DNA of 64,000 nucleotides from CAYNRA01 sp046296415 (GCA_046296415.1 JBKBLN010000001.1:1054001-1118000), one strand, 5' to 3'; counted from the first letter of the stretch, positions 52,300-62,324 are shown. Notes: generated from the letters alone by a model not told the origin. A program made the numbers and translations.

Positions 52300-52962
52300 A
52301 TGATGTCACAACCTGTATTTTTATTTGATTTAGACGGTGTCATCGTCGACACCGCTGTCTATCATTACCAAGCTTGGAAACGCCTTGCGCAAGAACTTGG
52401 ATTTGATATCGATGAAGAGTTCAATGAACAATTAAAAGGAATCAGTCGAGTAGATTCTCTGCATCGAATTTTGGAACACGGTCAGGTCGTCTTAACAGAA
52501 GCGGATTTTGATCGATGGGCTACTCAGAAAAATACTTGGTATTTGGAGCTTATCGAGGAAATGACCCCTCAGCATTTATTGCCGGGTGTGGCCGATTTCT
52601 TTGCCAATTGCCGAACTAACGGGATACGATGTGGTTTGGGATCTGCTAGTAAAAATGCACCAAAAATCCTTGAAAAAGTGGGTCTATTAGAAGCATTTGA
52701 TGCGTTAGTGGATGGAAATTCAGTGTCGAAGTCAAAGCCCGATCCGGAAGTCTTCCTAAAAGGCGCTGAACTTCTCGGGGTCGAGCCGGCTCGGTGTATT
52801 GTTTTTGAGGATGCTTTGGCAGGTATTGAGGCTGCGGAGGCCGCGGGCATGAAGTCGGTGGGTATCGGAGATCCGACGGTATTAACTCAAGCTACCATGG
52901 TAATCCCAGGTTTTTTGAACGTGACAGTAAATGATATTTTGACGAAAATAAATAACCAATGA
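52300..52962 (+). CDS. pgmB: beta-phosphoglucomutase
   Basis: The 220-residue HAD enzyme turns beta-glucose 1-phosphate into glucose 6-phosphate. HAD motif 1 is FLFDLDGVIVDTA (nucleophile Asp near 10, acid/base Asp near 12), the cap contains YHYQAWKRLAQELGF and GISRVDSL, and motifs 2-4 are GLGSASKN, SKPDPEVF and VFEDALAGIEAA. The stop overlaps the start of the GH65 gene (ATGA), and the pair works in series: the phosphorylase makes beta-glucose 1-phosphate and this enzyme brings it into glycolysis. An alternative ATG lies at 52303. Confidence 0.95.
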   Translation: MMSQPVFLFDLDGVIVDTAVYHYQAWKRLAQELGFDIDEEFNEQLKGISRVDSLHRILEHGQVVLTEADFDRWATQKNTWYLELIEEMTPQHLLPGVADFFANCRTNGIRCGLGSASKNAPKILEKVGLLEAFDALVDGNSVSKSKPDPEVFLKGAELLGVEPARCIVFEDALAGIEAAEAAGMKSVGIGDPTVLTQATMVIPGFLNVTVNDILTKINNQ

Positions 52963-55283
52963 AAAATTACATAACCATTCACCCTTGGTGTGTTATTGAA
53001 GAAGGATTTCACCCTGAGTTTAATGAGGTAACTGAAAGCCTAATGAGCCTAGGTAATGGCCGTATGGGCCAGCGAGGCAATTTTGAAGAATTTTATTCCG
53101 GACACACGCTCCAGGGGAATTACATGGCCGGTGTATGGTTTCCTGATAAAACCAGAGTGGGCTGGTGGAAAAACGGTTATCCCAATTACTTTGCCAAGGT
53201 TATTAATGCCTGCAATTGGATTGGATTGGACATCCACATAGATGGTGAACGCTTAGATCTTGCTACAGCCGAGATAGTGTCGTTCAAACGTTCGTTGGAT
53301 ATGCAACGTGGTGTCTTGGAAAGATGGGTGACTTTGCGTCTTCCTTCAAATAAAGAGTTGAGCATTTATTCTTCTCGTTTTTGTAGCCTTGCCTTAGATG
53401 AAGCAGGGGCTATACATTACGCTATACAATCCCTTAATTTTTCGGGTGAGATTAAAATAGAAGCATTTTTAGATGGGGATGTTTCTAACCGAGATTCTAA
53501 TCACGGGGAAAAGTTTTGGCAGGAGGTGGATAAAGAGACAGGTCATGCCAAAGGGTTTTTAACGTTGGAAACCAAAAAATCAATTTGGGAAACCGTACCT
53601 ACTTTTCAAGTGACCTCTGGTATGCAATTTCAGGTCTCCAAAAATGGGCAACTCCTTGAACTAAACGCTCTCCCAATCAAAAAAGAGAAATATGTGGGCT
53701 CAGAGGTTAAAGTGTCGGTTGTTCCTAATGATCAATTGGTCATCGAAAAGTTTGCGGTCAATTTAACTTCTGAAAATCATCCCAAAGAACAGTTAGTCCA
53801 AGATGCCAAAGCGTACTTAGAAAAAGTCGTTGGTTTGGGTTTTCAGGCTTTATTAGCGGAGCATGAGGCCGCCTGGGCGGATCGTTGGACAAACAATGAC
53901 ATCATTATTGAAGGGGATGATGCCGCCCAACAGGGAATACGGTTTAATATTTTTCACCTGCAACAAACCTACACCGGTGAAGATGCCCGCTTGAACATCG
54001 GACCAAAAGGTTTTACTGGCGAAAAATATGGAGGGGTAACTTATTGGGATACCGAGGCGTATTGCCTTCCTTTTTATTTAGCCACTGCAGAGCAGAAAGT
54101 TGGTCGTAACTTATTGATTTACCGCCATAACCATCTTCAAAAAGCCATAGAAAATGCCAAGCTCCTAGGTTTTTCGGATGGAGCTGCTTTGTACCCTATG
54201 GTGACTATGAACGGAGAGGAGTGCCATAATGAATGGGAAATTACGTTTGAGGAAATCCACCGAAATGGTGCAATTGCCTATGCAATACAGGATTACATTC
54301 GATACACCGGTGACACGGCGTATCTAGGCGAGTATGGACTTGAGGTTCTGATTGCCATCTCCCGTTTTTGGTCTCAACGCGTGAATTGGTCCTCCGCCAA
54401 AGGAAAGTACGTCATGCTCGGTGTTACAGGGCCAAATGAGTATGAAAATAATGTCAACAACAACTGGTATACCAATTACTTAGCCGTATGGACACTCAAA
54501 TATACCTTGTCGTCGATCGATCAAGTAAAATCCATGGGCTCTGACTGGGACCGTATTGCACAATTGACAGGATTTAACGAGGAGCAAGAAACTTCTCGTT
54601 GGAATCATATCATCCAACACATGTATTTCCCTTATGATCCAGAGCGAGAAGTGTACCTTCAACAGGACGGATTCCTTGACAAGGAATTACTCACCGTGGA
54701 TCAAATTGCAGAACATCGGCCCATTAATCAGAAATGGTCTTGGGATCGCATTTTAAGATCTTGTTTCATCAAACAAGCAGATGTCCTTCAAGGAATGTAT
54801 TTCTTCGAGGAGGACTTTACTCTTGAAGACTTACGTCGCAATTTTGCGTTTTATGAACCTATGACGGTTCATGAGTCGTCACTGTCTCCATGTGTCCATG
54901 TTATTTTGGCGGCCCAACTGGGGCTCGAAGAAAAAGCCTACGAAATGTATGTTCGAACCGCCCGATTGGATTTGGATGATTTCAATAATGATACGGAGGA
55001 CGGTCTGCATATTACCTCCATGGCTGGAACTTGGATGTCGGTTGTGAAAGGGTTTGGTGGCATGCGGATTCGCAACGACAAGCCTTATTTTGCCCCGGTT
55101 TTACCCAAAGAATGGAATCAATATGCCTTCCGAGTTCGTTTCCGTGGACATTTGCTTCAATTAACGGTCAGTCAGACGGAAGTTCATATTGAAAACCTTT
55201 CGGAAGCGGCTCTGGAACTTCAGGTATATGATACCGTTTTAACCGTTCCGGAATCAACAAAAATTTCCTTGAGTAGAGGTTAA
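52959..55283 (+). CDS. GH65 glycoside phosphorylase, probably maltose phosphorylase
   Basis: The 774-residue cytosolic enzyme most likely splits maltose with phosphate into glucose and beta-glucose 1-phosphate. GH65 features are an N-terminal beta-sandwich (about 1-290, ESLMSLGNGRMGQRGNFEE), a helical barrel with the catalytic Glu at about E425 in GEECHNEWEITFEEIHR, the phosphate-site region GPNEYENNVNNNWYTN near 490, and a small C-terminal beta domain. Kojibiose or trehalose phosphorylase cannot be excluded by sequence reading alone, but the maltose transporter and amylases nearby favour maltose. It is translationally coupled to pgmB, with a terminator after it. Confidence 0.92.
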   Translation: MKNYITIHPWCVIEEGFHPEFNEVTESLMSLGNGRMGQRGNFEEFYSGHTLQGNYMAGVWFPDKTRVGWWKNGYPNYFAKVINACNWIGLDIHIDGERLDLATAEIVSFKRSLDMQRGVLERWVTLRLPSNKELSIYSSRFCSLALDEAGAIHYAIQSLNFSGEIKIEAFLDGDVSNRDSNHGEKFWQEVDKETGHAKGFLTLETKKSIWETVPTFQVTSGMQFQVSKNGQLLELNALPIKKEKYVGSEVKVSVVPNDQLVIEKFAVNLTSENHPKEQLVQDAKAYLEKVVGLGFQALLAEHEAAWADRWTNNDIIIEGDDAAQQGIRFNIFHLQQTYTGEDARLNIGPKGFTGEKYGGVTYWDTEAYCLPFYLATAEQKVGRNLLIYRHNHLQKAIENAKLLGFSDGAALYPMVTMNGEECHNEWEITFEEIHRNGAIAYAIQDYIRYTGDTAYLGEYGLEVLIAISRFWSQRVNWSSAKGKYVMLGVTGPNEYENNVNNNWYTNYLAVWTLKYTLSSIDQVKSMGSDWDRIAQLTGFNEEQETSRWNHIIQHMYFPYDPEREVYLQQDGFLDKELLTVDQIAEHRPINQKWSWDRILRSCFIKQADVLQGMYFFEEDFTLEDLRRNFAFYEPMTVHESSLSPCVHVILAAQLGLEEKAYEMYVRTARLDLDDFNNDTEDGLHITSMAGTWMSVVKGFGGMRIRNDKPYFAPVLPKEWNQYAFRVRFRGHLLQLTVSQTEVHIENLSEAALELQVYDTVLTVPESTKISLSRG

Positions 55284-55301
55284 ACGGCTTTTTTTTCGTT
55301 A

Positions 55302-55344
55302 AAAGTGAATCAACTCAGTTTGGTGAGGTGATTCACTTTTTTAT
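55302..55344 (+). terminator. intrinsic terminator of the GH13-pgmB-GH65 operon
   Basis: A 12-bp stem (55302-55313 with 55330-55341), with inner CTCA/TGAG pairs in the loop, ends in a T run on the plus strand, 18 bases past the stop. Confidence 0.85.
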
Positions 55345-55355
55345 TTAATAACACT

Positions 55356-56051
55356 ATGCATCTACTTCTCGTGGAGGACGATCATCGGTTGGCTGAATTA
55401 ACTAAAATTGGACTTGAAAAACAGGGTTTTCTGGTAACAGTCGCTTATGATGGTCTTTTTGCTCAAAAATTAATGCGACAAACCTCGTTTGACTTGGTGA
55501 TATCCGATATCATTTTACCGAAATTAGACGGTTTGGCCTTTTGCCAATGGGTGCGTCAGTCAAATCCAGCTTTCCCCATTATTCTACTAACAGCTCTGGG
55601 AACAACTGATGACAAAGTTGAGGGGTTTGATGCCGGGGCGGATGATTATCTGGTGAAACCTTTCGAAATTCGGGAATTGGTTGCCCGAATAAAAGCCTTA
55701 ATGAATCGGGTAGGAAAAAAATCGTACGTGCCATTCTTGCAGTCTGTGATCAGTTACGATCAATTGGAAATCAATTTATATACCAAGGAAGTGGTTCGAG
55801 ACGCGTTGAGGATAGATCTTACCCCAAAGGAGTTTAGTTTGTTGTTATTTTTTGTTCAGAATCCGGAGCGTGTTCTTTCACGTCAAGAAATTGCTGAACA
55901 AGTTTGGGAGACGCATTACGACACGGGTACCAATTTTATTGATGTGTATATCAATTATCTTCGAAAAAAGGTAGATCGGCCGTTCCAATACAAATTAATA
56001 CACACCAAACCTGGCATGGGTTTTATTTTACGAAAAGAAGATGAAAATTAG
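55356..56051 (+). CDS. OmpR-type response regulator
   Basis: The 231-residue regulator has a receiver domain (acidic pair EDD at 7-9, phosphoacceptor D51 in LVISDIILPKLDG, Thr near 79, Lys in DDYLVKPFEIREL) and an OmpR/PhoB winged helix (about 130-228, with LTPKEFSLLLFFVQNPERVLS and TNFIDVYINYLRKKVD). It overlaps the kinase gene by 11 bases. With no promoter box in the short space after the GH65 terminator, some read-through from the sugar operon may drive it. The target genes are unknown; the Omp85 gene just downstream is a candidate. Confidence 0.95.
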   Translation: MHLLLVEDDHRLAELTKIGLEKQGFLVTVAYDGLFAQKLMRQTSFDLVISDIILPKLDGLAFCQWVRQSNPAFPIILLTALGTTDDKVEGFDAGADDYLVKPFEIRELVARIKALMNRVGKKSYVPFLQSVISYDQLEINLYTKEVVRDALRIDLTPKEFSLLLFFVQNPERVLSRQEIAEQVWETHYDTGTNFIDVYINYLRKKVDRPFQYKLIHTKPGMGFILRKEDEN

Positions 56052-57396
56052 GTCAAAGATTATGGGATGGTTCATGTTAATCACCATCGGTTTGGTGATC
56101 AGCTTTGCCACCCTGGTGTATTGGACCTCAGCAGAAAGTCGAGAACGGGCTTTTTTTGAACTTCTGCGAAACGAAGCCTTGACTAAGGTGAATTTAGCCC
56201 TTCAAAGTAAGATGGATCCCGACATTTTGCAGGAAATATACCGAAACAATCGACAGTTTATCAAGGAAGTAGAAGTGGCCATTTATGATGCCAACCACCA
56301 CTTGGTCTACCATGACGATAAGTCCTTGGATCAAGTGAAGGAGACTCCCCAAATGTTAGACCAGATCTTGAATGAGGAAGAAATTCGTTTCACTGAAGCA
56401 GACTATCAAGTTATTGGAATTCGAATTCGGCATCAGGGCCAAAATTTTCTAGTTACTGCCGCCGCTTATGACGAGTATGGATTTAAAAAGCTCAACTTAC
56501 TTGGGCAACAAATGATTTGGATCTGCCTCATTTTTTTAGGTCTTTCCTGGTTTGGTGGCTGGTGGATGGCTTATACTTCTTTAGAGCCAGTCCATGAAAT
56601 TCTTGCGCAAGCCAAGCGTATTTCAACCTCTCAACTTCACGTACGGTTACCTGAAAATCAAAATAGAAAAGATGAGCTCAGCGATCTCACCCAAACCATC
56701 AATCAACTGTTAGATCGTTTAGAAAAATCTTTTGAAGCTCAAAAACTTTTTGTTTCGCATGTGGCTCATGAACTCCGTACCCCGCTTGCTCGAATGATAG
56801 TTGAGCTGGAACTAGCTACTCACCAGGAAGAGATGGAAAGGCGCAGAAGCATTGAAAATACGCTTGGCGATGCACGAAAATTAGTCAAATTGACCAAAAG
56901 TTTGTTGGATTTGGCGAAAGCAAGTTATGACGCCAGTGAAATATACCATCAACCCGTTCGGTTGGATGAACTCCTTTTTGAATCCAAAATTTCCATCAAT
57001 ACCACATGGCCCCAAGCTCGCCTAGATTTCCACCTTGACGACCTTTCCGACGTGCTAGATACCCCGCTGCAAGGAAACCCTTATCTCTTGCAGGTAGCCT
57101 TTGAAAATTTGATGGAAAATGCAGTAAAATTCTCTCCCAATGCCTCGTGTGAAATTGAATTTTATTTGGAGGATAATAATTTCCATGTTCGATTTAAAAA
57201 TCAAGGAGGAAAAATACTTGATCCAAAGAATATTTTCCGACCATTTTATCGTGAAAAGCGGCATGTGGAAGGACATGGCATCGGCTTGTATTTGGTTCAA
57301 AAAATAATGGAATTACATGGTGGTACCATTACATTGGACACTTCTCGCGCGGACCTAGTCTGTTTTTGGGTGCGCCTTCCCATTGCATCTTTTTAA
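56041..57396 (+). CDS. sensor histidine kinase with HAMP domain
   Basis: The 451-residue kinase has two transmembrane helices (about 9-29 and 157-178) enclosing a periplasmic sensor of about 125 residues, then HAMP (about 180-232), the dimerisation domain with the phosphorylated H243 in SHVAHELRTPLARM, and an ATPase domain with ENLMENAVKF (N box) and HGIGLYLVQKIMELHGG (G2 box). It belongs with the OmpR-type regulator upstream. The sensor domain matches nothing I recognise. Confidence 0.94.
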   Translation: MKIRSKIMGWFMLITIGLVISFATLVYWTSAESRERAFFELLRNEALTKVNLALQSKMDPDILQEIYRNNRQFIKEVEVAIYDANHHLVYHDDKSLDQVKETPQMLDQILNEEEIRFTEADYQVIGIRIRHQGQNFLVTAAAYDEYGFKKLNLLGQQMIWICLIFLGLSWFGGWWMAYTSLEPVHEILAQAKRISTSQLHVRLPENQNRKDELSDLTQTINQLLDRLEKSFEAQKLFVSHVAHELRTPLARMIVELELATHQEEMERRRSIENTLGDARKLVKLTKSLLDLAKASYDASEIYHQPVRLDELLFESKISINTTWPQARLDFHLDDLSDVLDTPLQGNPYLLQVAFENLMENAVKFSPNASCEIEFYLEDNNFHVRFKNQGGKILDPKNIFRPFYREKRHVEGHGIGLYLVQKIMELHGGTITLDTSRADLVCFWVRLPIASF

Positions 57397-57452
57397 GAAA
57401 TTTCTAATTTTTTTCTAAGTTTTACCTAATTAGTAGCCGTCATTATTCAGTC

Positions 57453-57460
57453 TATTTTTG
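57453..57460 (+). promoter_or_regulatory. Bacteroidota -7 box for the Omp85 gene
   Basis: TATTTTTG matches TAnnTTTG exactly, 22 bases before the ATG at 57482; a -33 TTTG is not evident. Confidence 0.5.
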
Positions 57461-57481
57461 TATTTATTTGAGAATAGATAT

Positions 57482-58948
57482 ATGAAAATGATTTGCTTAA
57501 GCATAGCTTTTGGTGTCCAGTTTATGTCCTTAGCTCAATCAGATACCAGTTTAGTGACAGATGGTCCTTCAGGCGTTCTACCTTTTCAATTAGACATTTC
57601 AAAGAGGCTGCCAGCTCAAGAACTTGCTGAAAAGAAAGAGGGTACCTTTGTAACTGGGCTTCCACGTCTAGAATTGGATCCCATTCGGGGGGCCGGGGTA
57701 GGAGGGAACATATTTGTTTTTTGGAATCAAGACAAAAAAGATCCTTTTTTTGAGTATACGGCCTACCGGCATCGCCTCAATGCAGAGTTTTTTGCTTTTC
57801 AAAATGGACGATTTCGGTATGCGATTAATTATGACGCACCTTATATTTTTAATTCACCATGGCGTCTTCGTATCGATCTTGTTCGTTGGGAGGATCCCAA
57901 TGCTCAATATTGGGGGATAGGTCAAAATTCGACGCCAACATTGCGTTTTCGGGATAAAACCATGGGTAAAGTTCGGGATTTTGATCGAGTGGCCTTGTAC
58001 GAAAAGAATTTATCTTTGGCAGAAATCGGGACCATGGGTCAGTTTTTTACCGATCATTTTTTCCATTCAATGGAACAACGGGAACAACTTTACAATGTGC
58101 TAGGCGAACGAGTATTTTTGGGTGGAAAATTGCGTTTGATGGTGGGATATGAGGCTCTTTTTACTTCATTTTCCTCTTATCAAGGTCGTTTGGTATCGGA
58201 TATGCCTTCGTTGAATGGCTCACGAGTGACAGCTGTTCAGCGTCCTACTTTAGTCGATATTCAAAAGGAAGATGGGACTTGGGATCGGTTTAATTTAACA
58301 GGTTTCACGAATTCCGACTCCTATCAGTTCACCAGTATGTTGGCTGGTGCATTGATTTATGATACCCGTGATTTTGAACCGGACCCTTCCAATGGCTTAT
58401 TCCTTCAATATTCCCATGAGTACTCTGCTCCATGGTTGGGGTCCAACTTTAATTTCCATAAGTTTATGGTTCAAGGCCAACTATTAAAAACCCTTGGTCA
58501 TTGGAAAGAAGGGAAAGGGAGAATAACGTTCGCCGGATTAGTTGCATTTGGGCATGTATTTGGACCCCAAATTAATTTTATTGAAATGTGGGACCTATCC
58601 AGTCAAGCGGAAGCTGGGGGCATATTGGCCTTGGGTGGAAGTCGATCCATTCGGGGGTTCAGGGAGACTCGTTTTGTGGCGCCAACTGTTGGATTAATTA
58701 ATTTAGAACTGCGCACACGTTTGGTTAGTTTCCATTTTTTGAAACAGCATTTTTCAGCAGGGATTGTCCCCTTTATGGATGTGGGAAAGGTCTGGGATGC
58801 TCCTCGAAACATTGATTTGAAAAACTGGAGGGGGGCTCCTGGCATTGGGACACGGATAACTTGGAATCAATCCACCATTTTACGTTTAGATTATGGTCGA
58901 AGTTTGGAAGGTGGTCAATTATTCTTTGGATTTGGGCATATCTTTTAA
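57482..58948 (+). CDS. Omp85-type (BamA/TamA family) outer-membrane barrel protein
   Basis: The 488-residue protein has a signal peptide (MKMICLSIAFGVQFMSLAQ) and no evident POTRA domains: after a short linker it goes straight into a barrel with PRLELDPIRGAGVGGN at the start. Omp85 features in the C-terminal half are YDTRDFEPDPSNG, LGGSRSIRGFRETRFVAP (the VRGF/Y-like loop 6 motif, here IRGF) and a last strand ending in Phe (LFFGFGHIF). A barrel without POTRA may act in lipid or protein export, but this is unknown. It follows a two-component system whose output it might be. Confidence 0.88.
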   Translation: MKMICLSIAFGVQFMSLAQSDTSLVTDGPSGVLPFQLDISKRLPAQELAEKKEGTFVTGLPRLELDPIRGAGVGGNIFVFWNQDKKDPFFEYTAYRHRLNAEFFAFQNGRFRYAINYDAPYIFNSPWRLRIDLVRWEDPNAQYWGIGQNSTPTLRFRDKTMGKVRDFDRVALYEKNLSLAEIGTMGQFFTDHFFHSMEQREQLYNVLGERVFLGGKLRLMVGYEALFTSFSSYQGRLVSDMPSLNGSRVTAVQRPTLVDIQKEDGTWDRFNLTGFTNSDSYQFTSMLAGALIYDTRDFEPDPSNGLFLQYSHEYSAPWLGSNFNFHKFMVQGQLLKTLGHWKEGKGRITFAGLVAFGHVFGPQINFIEMWDLSSQAEAGGILALGGSRSIRGFRETRFVAPTVGLINLELRTRLVSFHFLKQHFSAGIVPFMDVGKVWDAPRNIDLKNWRGAPGIGTRITWNQSTILRLDYGRSLEGGQLFFGFGHIF

Positions 58949-58989
58949 AGTTTTATCTTTGCTTTAACTCAAAATCCAACTGTTACATT

Positions 58990-59412
58990 ATGTTCGAAAT
59001 TCTGGGTGAATTTTTTAATCCGGGGCCGGTCGGTAAAATCGAATTCACCTCCGATCGACCTCCCTTCAACCCCAAATGGGTGTGGGTAAGACTGGTTTTT
59101 GCTTTAGCATTGGTTGGTCTGTTTGAGTATTTCGTTTGGAATCACTCCAACGCTTTTCATTCCTGGGAGGGACTATTGACCACGCATCTATTCTTTCTAC
59201 TCTACCTGGCGGTCTCTTATTTTGTCAACATCAAACCTAACTATTCGAATACAGGTTGGGTCCCATTTTTGGTCAATAATCCATTTCGTATCTCAGATAA
59301 CATCAACCGGTTATTTGTTATTTTGGAAATGCTTAGTTTGCCGGGTCGTTTCATCTTTTTAGCTATTCTCCAAGGATTGATTTATATCCGCTATCGCATT
59401 CGTCGAAATTGA
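58990..59412 (+). CDS. small membrane protein of unknown function
   Basis: The 140-residue protein has a short N-terminal region (MFEILGEFFNPGPVGKIEF) and about three transmembrane helices (about 35-50, 64-82 and 110-135), ending in a basic tail YRIRRN. It has no enzyme motif and I recognise no family. The ATG at 58990, 41 bases after the Omp85 stop, is used; the longer reading runs into the Omp85 gene in another frame and is rejected. It is probably cotranscribed with the Omp85 gene. Confidence 0.75.
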   Translation: MFEILGEFFNPGPVGKIEFTSDRPPFNPKWVWVRLVFALALVGLFEYFVWNHSNAFHSWEGLLTTHLFFLLYLAVSYFVNIKPNYSNTGWVPFLVNNPFRISDNINRLFVILEMLSLPGRFIFLAILQGLIYIRYRIRRN

Positions 59413-59448
59413 CCTTTGAAAAATGACCTGCTTCAAAACATTTTGGAT

Positions 59449-59456
59449 TAATTTTG
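59449..59456 (+). promoter_or_regulatory. Bacteroidota -7 box for the propeller-HTH regulator gene
   Basis: TAATTTTG matches TAnnTTTG exactly, 48 bases before the GTG start. Confidence 0.45.
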
Positions 59457-59504
59457 ATTAATTCATTGTTTCTGAATTGAATCAAATGTGAAAAAGTTAC
59501 GTGT

Positions 59505-62324
59505 GTGAAAAGACTTTCCGGTTGTCTCGTTCTTTTTTTAATGCTTTGGATATGTTCTTGGGGATATGCTCAGGAGAATCCCCCGATTCGAGCCTATTTC
59601 CCTAAAGAATACCGTGCAGAAAATCAAAATTGGGGTATTTCGCAGGCAGGCGATAAGCGGATGTACTTTGCAAATAATGGGGGGTTACTGCGTTTTAATG
59701 GAGCCCAATGGGAGCTCTTTCCTTCGATCAATAATACCATCATCCGGTCTGTAAAAGCAGTGGGCGACCGTATATATACAGGTTGTTACCGAGAATTTGG
59801 CTACTGGAAAGAAAACAAGAAAGGGCAACTCGAGTATACCTCTTTGTCACAAAAATTGGCTGTGCCTTTGGTGGACGATGAACAATTCTGGCGGATTATT
59901 TCTCAAGGTTCCACTCAGATTTTTCAATCCTTGAATCGACTGTATTTGTACCATGAAACCACCGGAAAAGTAAAGATCATAACGGCTCCTTCCACAATAA
60001 CCAAAGTATTTACTGTGGATGATCAGGTTTTTTTTCAAGTTTTAGGTAAGGGCTTGTTTCAATTAGCCGAGGGAAAATCAAAACTAATTTCTGATCACCC
60101 ACTGGTAAAGCAAGAAGAACTCATTGAAATTGTCTCTCGATCGAATCACGAGTCGTGGTGGATTACGCAGAAAAAAGGAATATGGTTATGGAAAAACCAA
60201 AGCTTGTCTCCAGTGACCATACCCCAGTTAACGAAACAACTTCAAAACACCAGTATTTACAGTGCCTTGTTGTTGCATAATGGGGATGTGGCGTTAGGGA
60301 CGATCTCAAAGGGTCTTTTAGTTGTATCGTCAAAAGATAATCAGATCGACAGCTTTCCACAAGCCAGTGGCGTCACCAACAACACGATCTTATCAATTTA
60401 CCAAGACTTGGATCATTCGATTTGGTTAGCCACCGACAATGGAATTTCCGTGATTCATAATCAATCGCCGTGGCGTACGTACCACGATGTGGAAGGTAAG
60501 ATTGGGACCGTATACGCGGCTCAAGAATTGGGGAATTATCTGTATTTAGGTTCCAATCAAGGTCTTTTTGTACGAGATAAAACCAAGGGGAATGAATTTT
60601 CGATGATTCCTGGCACAAACGGCCAGGTTTGGTGTCTAAAAAAAGTAGGCAACGATTTATTGTGTGGCCACCATGTCGGGACCTTTTTGGTCCAAGGTAC
60701 TTCGGTGGAATTGATTTCTTCTTTACCAGGTACTTGGGAGCTTAAAGCCATTCCCTCCCAATCCGATGCACTACTCCAAGGAACCTATTCCGGTTTGTCG
60801 GTCATCCGTAAAATTCAGGGGAGATGGTCATTTCAATATTCGATCGCCGGTTTACCGACACTTTCGTGCCGATTTATTGAATGGATATCCCCCCGAGAAG
60901 TACTCGTGAATCATGAGTACAAGGGCGTGTACCGTTTTTTGTTTTCGGAGGACTTAAAGCAAATTCAATCCAAAGTTTTAGAAAATACAGCACCTATTGG
61001 GCTCCGATCCGGACTAGGAAAATTTAAAGATCAAGTGTATTACTTTTCGGATCAAGGTGTTTTTCGATACCACCGAGCCAAAGGATTCGTATTGGATCGG
61101 GATTTATCCGAGCGTTTGTGGAAAGAGGACGGGTTTTATTCTGGTCGATTTTTACCTGATCCAACTGGGGATAGGTTTTATTTATTCAACCAAAAAAATG
61201 TAGTCATTGTCTCTTCTCATCCCACTGAAAAGGGATTTTTGGTTAAAAAAATTGCTTTTCCGGCCGAAATTCGGCGTGACCGAATTGGATATGAAAATGT
61301 ATTTCCTACTCAGTCAGGGAATTATTTAATCGGTACAACCGATGGGTATTTTGTTTTGAACCCTAAGCGACTTCAATTCAAACCTTTTTCTGTCCATTTG
61401 CAATCGATATCCAATGGTCCTAAGCCTCAGCAATTAAGTTGGGTGGATGCATCTGAATTCGGTGTATTCACTTCTGAAAATCGTACAGTTGGATTTCGTT
61501 ACTATGTTCCTTCTTTCTCCCCGTTTGAGCTTACGGGGTATCGATATCGGTTGGAAGGTAAGGAGGATCACTGGTCCGATTGGACGACGGCCTCGGAAAT
61601 TGTTTTTGAAAACTTGGCACCTGGGCAGTATGTATTTTCTGTCATGGCTCAGGTACAAAACCAGACCTCTCAAAACACGGTATCGTATGCTTTTGAAGTG
61701 AAACCTGCATGGTATGCATCTAAATGGGCCAAAGGTTTTTATGCAATTCTAGTGATTGCGTCCTTGGTGTCGGTGAATCGATGGAGTCAACGCTATTATC
61801 AGCGCCAGCAACAGAAAGCCTTGGAAGAAAGTCAGCGTGCTTTGGAGCGGATTAAGTTGGAGTCGGAGCAAAAGTTGATGCAAGTAAAAAACGAGCAATT
61901 GGAACATGAGATTCAAAGCAAAAATCGGGAGTTAACGTTGTCAACTCTTAGTATTGCCAAGAAAAATGAAATTTTGGGTGAGATCAAACGTGCGCTTCAA
62001 CAAGCCGAAAAACCCCAAAATACCGCGGAGGTAACTGAACTCATCGAGGCCAACTTGAATGATACAAAAGACTGGGAATTTTTGGAGGAGGCGTTTAATC
62101 ATGCCGATAAAGATTTTCTTAAAAAGTTAAAATCAAATCACCCAGACCTAACACCGCACGACCTCCGCTTTTGTGCTTACTTACGACTTAACCTGACTTC
62201 CAAGGAAATCGCACCTCTACTCAATATTTCGGTGCGCAGTGTCGAAATTAAGCGGTACAGAATTCGAAAGAAAATGGATTTACCCCACGAAAAGAGTTTG
62301 GTGGATTACATCTTGTCCATTTAG
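59505..62324 (+). CDS. membrane-spanning regulator: propeller, triple-tyrosine domain, HTH (SusR-like)
   Basis: The 939-residue protein starts at GTG, with a signal peptide (MKRLSGCLVLFLMLWICSWGYA). A periplasmic sensor of repeated propeller blades (about 25-640, with units like SIYQDLDHSIWLATDNGISVI) is followed by a Y_Y_Y domain (about 650-735, TGYRYRLEGKEDHWSDWT), a transmembrane helix (about 742-762), a coiled coil (about 770-830) and a LuxR-like helix-turn-helix (about 885-939, LTPHDLRFCAYLRLNLTSKEIAPLL, RSVEIKRYRIRKK). This is the layout of SusR, the starch regulator of Bacteroides. It lies directly before a susC gene. A direct periplasmic sugar sensor that binds DNA without phosphorelay is likely (inference). 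Confidence 0.9.
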   Translation: MKRLSGCLVLFLMLWICSWGYAQENPPIRAYFPKEYRAENQNWGISQAGDKRMYFANNGGLLRFNGAQWELFPSINNTIIRSVKAVGDRIYTGCYREFGYWKENKKGQLEYTSLSQKLAVPLVDDEQFWRIISQGSTQIFQSLNRLYLYHETTGKVKIITAPSTITKVFTVDDQVFFQVLGKGLFQLAEGKSKLISDHPLVKQEELIEIVSRSNHESWWITQKKGIWLWKNQSLSPVTIPQLTKQLQNTSIYSALLLHNGDVALGTISKGLLVVSSKDNQIDSFPQASGVTNNTILSIYQDLDHSIWLATDNGISVIHNQSPWRTYHDVEGKIGTVYAAQELGNYLYLGSNQGLFVRDKTKGNEFSMIPGTNGQVWCLKKVGNDLLCGHHVGTFLVQGTSVELISSLPGTWELKAIPSQSDALLQGTYSGLSVIRKIQGRWSFQYSIAGLPTLSCRFIEWISPREVLVNHEYKGVYRFLFSEDLKQIQSKVLENTAPIGLRSGLGKFKDQVYYFSDQGVFRYHRAKGFVLDRDLSERLWKEDGFYSGRFLPDPTGDRFYLFNQKNVVIVSSHPTEKGFLVKKIAFPAEIRRDRIGYENVFPTQSGNYLIGTTDGYFVLNPKRLQFKPFSVHLQSISNGPKPQQLSWVDASEFGVFTSENRTVGFRYYVPSFSPFELTGYRYRLEGKEDHWSDWTTASEIVFENLAPGQYVFSVMAQVQNQTSQNTVSYAFEVKPAWYASKWAKGFYAILVIASLVSVNRWSQRYYQRQQQKALEESQRALERIKLESEQKLMQVKNEQLEHEIQSKNRELTLSTLSIAKKNEILGEIKRALQQAEKPQNTAEVTELIEANLNDTKDWEFLEEAFNHADKDFLKKLKSNHPDLTPHDLRFCAYLRLNLTSKEIAPLLNISVRSVEIKRYRIRKKMDLPHEKSLVDYILSI

